DNA of 64,000 nt from positions 310,001-374,000 of the forward strand of contig CAVSQX010000002.1 of NCBI GenBank assembly GCA_963730225.1. Reading direction: 5' to 3'. Below are positions 58,259-64,000 of the stretch, in pieces. Position 1 is the first letter of the stretch; each line of letters starts with the position of its first letter. Below the pieces are notes generated by a model. That model did no database searches, was not told the DNA's origin, and was given only the letters and a program-made list of their open reading frames with translations. The translations under genes were made by a program, and so were the position numbers. Source of the DNA: CAVSQX01 sp963730225 (GTDB taxonomy: Bacteria > Planctomycetota > Phycisphaerae > Tepidisphaerales > Tepidisphaeraceae).

Positions 58259-59221
58259 ATGAACGGTCCCGGTCCAAAAATTTCCGTCGCACTGTGCACC
58301 TTCAACGGAGCGAAATTTCTGCCGCAGCAGTTGCAGAGCATCGCGGCTCAGAGCCGGCCGCCCGATGAACTGATCGTTTTTGACGACGGTTCGACCGATC
58401 AAACGCTCGAATTGCTTGGCCAGTTTTCGCCCGGTTTTCCCCTGGAAATTCACACCAACGCCAGCCCGCTGGGCCCCGCGCGGAATTTCCAGTCGGCCGT
58501 TGCGGCGTGCAACGGCGATGTCATCGCGCTGTGCGATCAGGATGATCTCTGGATGAACGACAAGCTCGCCGTCATCGAGTCGCAATTCCGGCGGCAGTCC
58601 GAGTTGGGCCTGGCCTTCAGCGATGCGGAAATGTGCGATGCCGCCGGCAATTCGCTGGGGTATCGGCTGTGGCAAAGCGTCGGTTTGATCGGCCGGCAGC
58701 GACGCATGATGGAAGGCGGCAACGCCTTCGAGGTGATTCTTCGCCAGAACGTCGTGACCGGCGCGACGCTCGCTTTTTCCGCGTCGCTGCGATCGCTGCT
58801 GCTGCCGATCGACGATCGATGGATGCACGATGGCTGGATCGCTCTGCTGGCTTCGGCGGTTTCGCCGGTAGCGGCGATTGATCGCCCGCTGATTCGCTAT
58901 CGGCGGCACCCGGCGCAGGCGATCGGGGCCGAGCGGCGAAGCTTGTATCAGCAATATCTCAACGCAAAAAAAATGGAGCGAGATGTCTTTGCCCGGCAGG
59001 CCGAGATGTTCCAGGCCGCGCTGGAGCGATTATCGGCCGCCGGGGTTGCGCCGGCGAGAGTCGATTTGCTGCGCCGCAAAATTCGCCATTGCCAGACGCG
59101 CTCGGCGATTCGGCTGGGGCAACGCCGGCGATTTCCGGCCAGCGCCGTGGAATTTCTGTCGCTACGCTACCGGCGGTTTTCCCTGGGTTGGAAAAGTTTC
59201 GCGCAGGATTTGTTTTTATGA
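58259..59221 (+). CDS. GT2 glycosyltransferase
   Basis: 320 aa. KISVALCTFNGAKFLPQQLQ, ELIVFDDGSTDQTLELLGQF, ALCDQDDLWMNDKLAVIE (DxD-type metal site), ATLAFSASLRSLLLPI, DRWMHDGWIALLAS. Typical of rhamnosyl- and polysaccharide transferases acting in the cytoplasm on lipid-linked chains. Starts 9 nt after the tandem gene and its stop overlaps the next start (ATGA). It is ~40% like the following gene by eye, so the pair is a duplication. Confidence 0.93.
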   Translation: MNGPGPKISVALCTFNGAKFLPQQLQSIAAQSRPPDELIVFDDGSTDQTLELLGQFSPGFPLEIHTNASPLGPARNFQSAVAACNGDVIALCDQDDLWMNDKLAVIESQFRRQSELGLAFSDAEMCDAAGNSLGYRLWQSVGLIGRQRRMMEGGNAFEVILRQNVVTGATLAFSASLRSLLLPIDDRWMHDGWIALLASAVSPVAAIDRPLIRYRRHPAQAIGAERRSLYQQYLNAKKMERDVFARQAEMFQAALERLSAAGVAPARVDLLRRKIRHCQTRSAIRLGQRRRFPASAVEFLSLRYRRFSLGWKSFAQDLFL

Positions 59222-60201
59222 GCGAGATTCATTCATGCCCGAGCGGAATCTCCGTGGCCCTGTGCACGTGCAACGGCGAGAAATTCCTGCGCGAGCAACT
59301 CGATTCGATTCTGGGGCAGACCCGATCGGTCGATGAAATCGTCATTTGCGACGACGCCTCGACTGATTCGACGGTGGAAATCATTCGCTCCTTTCTGCCG
59401 CGGGCTCCGATCCGTCTGACGATCAACTCGCAGCGGTTGGGAGTCACGGAAAATTTCGCGCGGGCGATCTCGCTGTGCAGCGGCGGAATCATTTTTCTGG
59501 CGGATCAGGATGATCGCTGGCAGGCGGACAAGGTTGCGACGTTGGCCGAGGTGCTGGCGGATGAATCGATCGGACTGGCGTTTTCCAATGCGGGCGCGGT
59601 GGGCGAGAACGGTCAAGGGGCGGGATATCGATTGTGGGAGTCGATCTGGTTCGACGACGCGGAACGCCGGCAGATGGAATCGGGCGGGGCGATGGATGTT
59701 CTGCTTCGCCACGCGGTTGCGGCGGGATCGACGCTGGCGTTCAAGGCGGATTACCTGCCGCTGATTCTGCCGATCCCGGATTTTCCAAACTCGCACGATA
59801 TCTGGATTGCGCTGCTGATTGCCGGGGTTGCGCGGGTGCGACCGGTGGATCGGGATTTGATCGACTATCGGCTGCACGGAGCGAATCAGGTTGGCATGCG
59901 GCGTCGAGGTCTGTTGGGCCAACTGGAAATGGCCCGCTGGCAGGTTCGTACGGATGCGTTCGCCTACGCGGCGGATTTTCATGAGGCGGCGCGAACACGA
60001 TTGGCGGGAAATGGGCGCTGGCCGGTGGAGGCGGCGACGCTTAAGTTGCTGGATGAGAAAGTGCGGCACAGCCGAATACGGCACGATTTGCCGGGCGGGC
60101 TGGCGAAAATCGGGAGGATCAAAGCAGAATGGGGAAACGGGAATTACCGCCGGTATTCCTACGGATTCAAGAGCGTGCTTCAGGATTTATTTCTGCGATA
60201 A
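59218..60201 (+). CDS. GT2 glycosyltransferase, paralogue of the preceding
   Basis: 327 aa. GISVALCTCNGEKFLREQLD, EIVICDDASTDSTVEIIRSF, FLADQDDRWQADKVATLAEV, GSTLAFKADYLPLILPIPDF, SHDIWIALLIAGVARV, ending YSYGFKSVLQDLFLR, which mirrors WKSFAQDLFL in the previous gene. ATG 59218 overlaps the preceding stop. Its last 35 nt overlap the convergent end of the reductase gene (60167), with no room for a terminator, so antisense interference between the two operons is possible. Confidence 0.93.
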   Translation: MSEIHSCPSGISVALCTCNGEKFLREQLDSILGQTRSVDEIVICDDASTDSTVEIIRSFLPRAPIRLTINSQRLGVTENFARAISLCSGGIIFLADQDDRWQADKVATLAEVLADESIGLAFSNAGAVGENGQGAGYRLWESIWFDDAERRQMESGGAMDVLLRHAVAAGSTLAFKADYLPLILPIPDFPNSHDIWIALLIAGVARVRPVDRDLIDYRLHGANQVGMRRRGLLGQLEMARWQVRTDAFAYAADFHEAARTRLAGNGRWPVEAATLKLLDEKVRHSRIRHDLPGGLAKIGRIKAEWGNGNYRRYSYGFKSVLQDLFLR

Positions 60202-61069
60202 GCTCGCCCAGGCCCTGTCGCAGTGAAACGGTCGGAGCAAAGCCGATCGAGCGGAGTTTTGTCGTATCGGCCAGGAGAACGCGCGGGTTGGAAGGGTCGC
60301 CGGGAGCGTTCTCGATTGTCAGCAGATGCGATTTGCCGAGCAGATCGCCGGCCAATCGAGCGACGTCGCCGAGCACTATTCGCTCGTTGGAGGAGACATT
60401 GACGATACCCTGGAGCGGCGAGTCGAGAATCGCCGCAAACGCGCCGGCGACATCGCGCACATGCATGAGATTGCGCTCGTGCCCGCCGGATCGCACGAGC
60501 GCGGGCAGATCGGCCAAAAGGGGATTCAGGATCGAGGGAATCAGGCGAGCGGGATGTTCGCCGGGGCCGTAGAGGAAAAAAATTCGCGCCCAGGCGACGC
60601 TGATCGAGGATTCCGCGGCGAATGTCTGCACGGTTTGTCGCAGGGAGTTTTTGCATTGTCCGTACAATGTCGCCGGATTGCTGGGGGTTTTATCCTCGAT
60701 CAAAACCGAATGCGACCAGTCGTATTCCCCGCACGTTCCGGCGAAGACGGCCCGGCGGCCGCCGGCGGCAGCGAAGCTCTTGAAAAGGGATTCCGACGCC
60801 GTCACCCATTGATGGTTCAGCGGCGAGGTCCAGTATTTTCCGTGCTCGGCGTACCAGGCGAAATGAATCAGATGGGTCGGAGAAATCTGCGCGATGAGTC
60901 GATCGGTCTGCTGGGGATCGAACAGATCGAGCGGATGAAAATGGGCGTCGATTGGATCCTTCGGCGGGTGCAAATCGACGGCGTGCACTTCGTAGCCGAG
61001 GCGGCGGAGCGGCGCGATGCTGTTGCGGCCGATGAAACCGCCGGAGCCAGTGACGACGACGCGTTTCAT
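60167..61069 (-). CDS. NAD-dependent epimerase/reductase (extended SDR) of the CDP-sugar operon
   Basis: 300 aa. Nucleotide site VVVTGSGGFIGRNSIAPLRR, then DAHFHPLDLFDPQQTD, HLIHFAWYAEHGKYW, catalytic FAGTCGEYDW and LYGQCKNSLRQTV (YxxxK), ARIFFLYGPGEHPARLIPSI. It resembles the last-step 4-ketoreductases of RfbG-type pathways. It probably reduces the 4-keto group of the C-methylated CDP-sugar (inference). ATG overlaps the epimerase stop (ATGA); last gene of the operon. Confidence 0.85.
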   Translation of the reverse strand: MKRVVVTGSGGFIGRNSIAPLRRLGYEVHAVDLHPPKDPIDAHFHPLDLFDPQQTDRLIAQISPTHLIHFAWYAEHGKYWTSPLNHQWVTASESLFKSFAAAGGRRAVFAGTCGEYDWSHSVLIEDKTPSNPATLYGQCKNSLRQTVQTFAAESSISVAWARIFFLYGPGEHPARLIPSILNPLLADLPALVRSGGHERNLMHVRDVAGAFAAILDSPLQGIVNVSSNERIVLGDVARLAGDLLGKSHLLTIENAPGDPSNPRVLLADTTKLRSIGFAPTVSLRQGLGELIAEINPEARS

Positions 61070-61597
61070 TTTTCGTAGTCGGCGTAATCCCGGTCGCGCT
61101 GGGCGATGACGGATATCGGCAGCGGCCAGCGGATACCAAACGCCGGATCATCATACCGCACGCCGCGCGCGGATTCGGGGCGCGTAACGCTGAAACATGT
61201 CGTAGAGAACCTCGGCGTTGTCGGTCAGGGTTTGGAATCCGTGAGCGAACCCCGCCGGGATGAACAGCGAGCGATGATTCTCGGCCGAAAGCTCGACGCC
61301 GAACCATTGGCAATGCGTGGGCGACGGCTTTCGCAGATCGACTAGACAATCGTAAATCGCTCCGGCGGTGCAGCGGACGAGCTTGGGCTGCTCCATCGGG
61401 GCGATTTGATAGTGCATTCCGCGCAGCGTGCCTTTTTTCAGATTGAACGAGAGGTTCGTCTGGACGATCCGGCTGGGCAGATTGTTTTTTTCAAATTCGG
61501 CGTCGTCGAAAGCGGAGGTGAAGAATCCGCGCTGATCGTGGAACGGTTCCATCTCGATGACGATTGCGCCGGCGAGCGGGGTTGGTTGAAATTTCAC
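61066..61597 (-). CDS. dTDP/CDP-4-keto sugar 3,5-epimerase (RfbC-like), one +1 frameshift
   Basis: About 176 aa from GTG 61597: VIEMEPFHDQRGFFTSAFDD, LSFNLKKGTLRGMHYQIAPM (catalytic His), LVRCTAGAIYDCLVDLRKPS, FIPAGFAHGFQTLTDNAEVL, YDMFQRYAPESARGVRYDD and PAFGIRWPLPIS. An extra C in GCGCCCCGAA near 61174 shifts the C-terminus; removing it gives the standard family ending to GAAAAATGA. It starts on the stop of the methyltransferase and overlaps the reductase. Likely epimerises C3/C5 of the CDP-4-keto-6-deoxy sugar. Confidence 0.9.
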
Positions 61598-62823
61598 GGC
61601 AGCACCTGCACGCGCGGAATCGCCACGACGAACTGCCCGCCCCACTGGCGGATGTGATTCATCTGCTCCATCACCTCGTCCCGGATGTTCCAGGGAAGAA
61701 TCAGCAGATAATTCGGCCGGGTTTCGGCGATTTTGTCGGGGGGGAAAATCGGAAGGTGCGTTCCGGGAAGAAATTTGCCCTGCTTGTAGGGATTTTTATC
61801 GACGACGTAATCGATGAAATCCCCGCGCACACCGCAGTAATTCAGCAGCGTATTGCCCTTGGCGGCGGCTCCGTAGGCGGCGATCGATCGGCCGGCGCGT
61901 TTGGCCTGAATCAAAAACTCCAGAAAGGCCCGCTTGGTTTGGCGCACCTGCTGATCGAAAGCGCGATACGCATCCAACTGTTCCAAGCCGCGCTCGCGCT
62001 CCAGATTCTGCATCGCGGCGACTGGCTTTTCGATTTTTCTTCCGGCGGTGGCGTGGGCGGCGAAAATACGGATGGATCCGCCGTGCGTCGGTAATTCGTC
62101 GACGTCGAAAATCGCCAGTTCGTGCCGCTGAAAAATCCGCTGCACGGTGAGAAAGCTCAGGTAGGAGAAATGCTCGTGGTAGATCGTGTCGAACTGGTTC
62201 TGCTCCATGAGCCGAAGCAGGTGCGGGAATTCCATCGTGATGACGCCGTCGGGTTTGAGCAGGATTCTCATCCCGGCGACGAAATCGTTGATGTCGGGAA
62301 CGTGGGCCAGCACGTTGTTGCCTAGCAGCAGATCGGCGCTGATTTTTTCGGCGACGATTTTCTGCGCCGTTTCCGTGCCGAAGAATTCCACCCGGCTGGG
62401 GATGCCGCGCTGCTCCATGGCCGCTTGGGCCACGTTTGCCGCCGGCTCGATTCCAAGAACCGGAATGTTCCGCTGCTTGAAATACTGGAGCAGATATCCG
62501 TCGTTGCTGGCGATTTCGACGATCTGGCTGCGCGAATCGAAGCCGAAGCGCTCGATCATCATCTCGACGTATCGCCGGGCGTGATCGAGCCAGCTCTGCG
62601 AGAAGCTGGAAAAATAGGCGTATTCGCTGAAGATTTCGCCGGGGGATTCAAATTCCTCAAGTTGCACCAGCTTGCAATTTTCGCACACCCAGGCGTGCAG
62701 TGGGTAGAAGCATTCCATCTGGCCCAGTTGCGATTCGCTGAGAAATGAATTGCTCGGCGGCGACATGCCCAGATCGGCGAAGGTGATCGTCAGCGCGCGG
62801 CCGCAGAAACGACAGCTTGGCAT
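61594..62823 (-). CDS. Sugar C-methyltransferase (TylC3/NovU class)
   Basis: 409 aa. Zinc-binding N-terminus CRFCGR and CENCKL (Cys4, 7, 47, 50), SAM-binding domain SQIVEIASNDGYLLQYFKQR, ISADLLLGNNVLAHVPDIND, catalytic pair in TIYHEHFSYLS, and the C-terminal Methyltransf_14 domain GRSIAAYGAAAKGNTLLNYC. Transfers a methyl to C3 of an NDP-4-keto sugar. ATG 62823, 2 nt after the rfbG stop; its own stop overlaps the epimerase start. With rfbF/rfbG this points to a CDP-3-C-methyl deoxyhexose. Confidence 0.93.
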   Translation of the reverse strand: MPSCRFCGRALTITFADLGMSPPSNSFLSESQLGQMECFYPLHAWVCENCKLVQLEEFESPGEIFSEYAYFSSFSQSWLDHARRYVEMMIERFGFDSRSQIVEIASNDGYLLQYFKQRNIPVLGIEPAANVAQAAMEQRGIPSRVEFFGTETAQKIVAEKISADLLLGNNVLAHVPDINDFVAGMRILLKPDGVITMEFPHLLRLMEQNQFDTIYHEHFSYLSFLTVQRIFQRHELAIFDVDELPTHGGSIRIFAAHATAGRKIEKPVAAMQNLERERGLEQLDAYRAFDQQVRQTKRAFLEFLIQAKRAGRSIAAYGAAAKGNTLLNYCGVRGDFIDYVVDKNPYKQGKFLPGTHLPIFPPDKIAETRPNYLLILPWNIRDEVMEQMNHIRQWGGQFVVAIPRVQVLP

Positions 62824-62825
62824 GT

Positions 62826-63896
62826 TCAGGCGCTCCGCACTGGAAGTTCGAGGAACCGATCGATCTGCTGATCGGAGATTCGCCGCAGATCCCCGCCGTT
62901 TTGCCATGCCTGATACCATTGCACGATCCAGACCAGCGCCGTGTCCAAATCGGTGCGCGGGTTCCAGTTCAATTGCGACCGGGCTTTGGCTGCGTCGAGT
63001 TTGAGGCACGGCGCTTCATGCGGATGGGCATTGGCCGAAAGCCCCCAGCGGGCGTCGCCACCCCACAACTGGGCCAGGCGATCGGCGATCCAGTTCACCG
63101 GGCGCGAATCACTTTCGCCGGGTCCGAAGTTCCACGCCCCAGCAAACGGCTGTCCGCTCTCGACCAGTTTTTCAGCCAACTGGAGATAACCGGCCAGCGG
63201 TTCCAGCACTAGTTGCCAGGGGCGAATGGCCTGCGGATGTCGAATGATCGCGCTTTGCGAGGCGGAAAAAGCCCGGATGATGTCGGGGATCAGCCGGTCC
63301 TTCGCCCAGTCGCCGCCGCCGATCACGTTGCCGGCCCGAGCGGAAGCGATGGCGACAGGCCCGTCGAAGAAAAAACTTCGCCGGAACGATGTCGTCACCA
63401 GCTCGGCGCATGCCTTGGAACTGGAATACGGATCGTGCCCGCCCATCGGCTCGTCCTCGCGGTAGCTGCGGGGCGTCTGGTGGATTTCGTAGCATTTGTC
63501 CGAGGTGACAATCACCACGGCGGCAACGCTTTTGCCGGCGGTGCGAACGGCCTGAAGCAAATTCGCCGTGCCGATCACGTTGGTGGAAAAGGTGCGGATC
63601 GGATCGAGATAACTTTCCCGCACCAGCGATTGGGCGGCCAGGTGCAGGACGATCTGCCCCTGGGATTTTTGCAGGGCGTCGGTCAAACTCGGCAGATCGC
63701 GGACATCGCCGCGGACCGAGGCGGCGATTGTTTCGACGTCCGCCAGTTCAAAGAGGTTGGGATCGGTGGGCGGCCCAAGGGAATAGCCGCTGATTTTCGC
63801 CCCCAGCCGATGGAGCAGAAGGCAGAGCCACGCCCCCTTGAAACCGGTGTGACCGGTGAGGAAAACTTTTCGGCCGCGCCACCAGGCGGGGTTCAT
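62826..63896 (-). CDS. rfbG: CDP-glucose 4,6-dehydratase
   Basis: 356 aa. NPAWWRGRKVFLTGHTGFKG (GxxGxxG), SLGPPTDPNLFELADV, VLHLAAQSLVRESYLDPIRT, TSDKCYEIHQTPRSYREDEP, GGHDPYSSSKACAELVTTSF (YxxxK), SARAGNVIGGGDWAKDRLIP, RHPQAIRPWQLVLEPLAGYL. All are diagnostic for RfbG. Removes water from CDP-glucose to make CDP-4-keto-6-deoxyglucose. The ATG at 63896 overlaps the rfbF stop (ATGA), so the longer in-frame start at 63911 is less likely. Confidence 0.95.
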   Translation of the reverse strand: MNPAWWRGRKVFLTGHTGFKGAWLCLLLHRLGAKISGYSLGPPTDPNLFELADVETIAASVRGDVRDLPSLTDALQKSQGQIVLHLAAQSLVRESYLDPIRTFSTNVIGTANLLQAVRTAGKSVAAVVIVTSDKCYEIHQTPRSYREDEPMGGHDPYSSSKACAELVTTSFRRSFFFDGPVAIASARAGNVIGGGDWAKDRLIPDIIRAFSASQSAIIRHPQAIRPWQLVLEPLAGYLQLAEKLVESGQPFAGAWNFGPGESDSRPVNWIADRLAQLWGGDARWGLSANAHPHEAPCLKLDAAKARSQLNWNPRTDLDTALVWIVQWYQAWQNGGDLRRISDQQIDRFLELPVRSA

Positions 63897-64000
63897 TTCC
63901 AGATTCTCCACGGGGCTTTGCCGGTGGACCAGAGATCCTCCAGATAATTCTTGTCGCGCAGTGTGTCCATCGGATGCCAGAAGTCGGCGTGTTGATAGGC
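63893..64000 (-). CDS. rfbF: Glucose-1-phosphate cytidylyltransferase, C-terminal part only
   Basis: The last 35 codons before the window edge read AYQHADFWHPMDTLRDKNYL, EDLWSTGKAPWRIWK, the unmistakable RfbF ending (MDTLRDKxxLxxLWxxGxAPW). It makes CDP-glucose from CTP and glucose-1-phosphate, the first step of this operon. The rest lies beyond 64000. Confidence 0.93.
   Translation of the reverse strand, partial: AYQHADFWHPMDTLRDKNYLEDLWSTGKAPWRIWK

Overview
The window is GC-rich bacterial chromosome, most likely from a planctomycete (Phycisphaerae-like). That placement is inference. It rests on a small membrane protein with the CGY...RGL...RCPECG zinc ribbon (22829), an ECF sigma factor fused to a membrane-anchored extracytoplasmic domain (36112), a PEP-CTERM secreted protein (40059), a fused 2-oxoacid:ferredoxin oxidoreductase and a zinc-ribbon threonine synthase. 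I saw no CRISPR array, rRNA or prophage. There is one tRNA (Gly-TCC) and one intact insertion sequence.

Layout. 1-10.8 kb: arabinan/galactose utilisation (aldose epimerase, GH43), a hybrid histidine kinase, a nucleotidyltransferase/small-protein pair, lipA, tRNA-Gly, a sigma-54 activator and purB. 10.8-17.6 kb: an unrecognised secreted protein, an antitoxin-VapC module, two glycosyltransferases and a hemolysin-III homologue. 18-24 kb: flagellin with a strong terminator, purQ, a MarR/DUF1398 operon and pilT. 24.3-28.2 kb: a fused indolepyruvate-type ferredoxin oxidoreductase carrying a heptad-repeat hairpin inside its coding sequence. 28.2-33.9 kb: an accessory block with a second nucleotidyltransferase, a PLD protein, RelBE, a GIY-YIG/RAMA nuclease, an insertion sequence and two genes truncated head-to-head at one breakpoint. 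33.9-43.3 kb: an ABC exporter, the ECF fusion, a SAM-I riboswitch-controlled thrC, a decayed DUF433/DUF5615 pair, the PEP-CTERM protein, an esterase and an Xre/RES module. 43.4-52.3 kb: MFS transporter, RND efflux pair, ABC-2 exporter, outer-membrane barrel. 52.4-64 kb: recJ, a radical SAM protein, three GT2 glycosyltransferases, and convergent to them an overlapping operon for a CDP-linked C-methylated deoxysugar (rfbF, rfbG, C-methyltransferase, epimerase, reductase), probably for surface polysaccharide.

Three patterns recur. First, about twenty single-base frameshifts break otherwise well-conserved genes, often in short G or C runs and including purB and recJ. This looks like residual indel error in the underlying assembly more than true gene decay, so I give such genes as one CDS across the shift. 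Second, at least six first-in-operon genes have a TATAAT-like hexamer 6-8 nt before the start codon and no ribosome-binding site, which suggests leaderless transcripts. Third, toxin-antitoxin-like modules are frequent, and most of their toxins are disrupted or rearranged.
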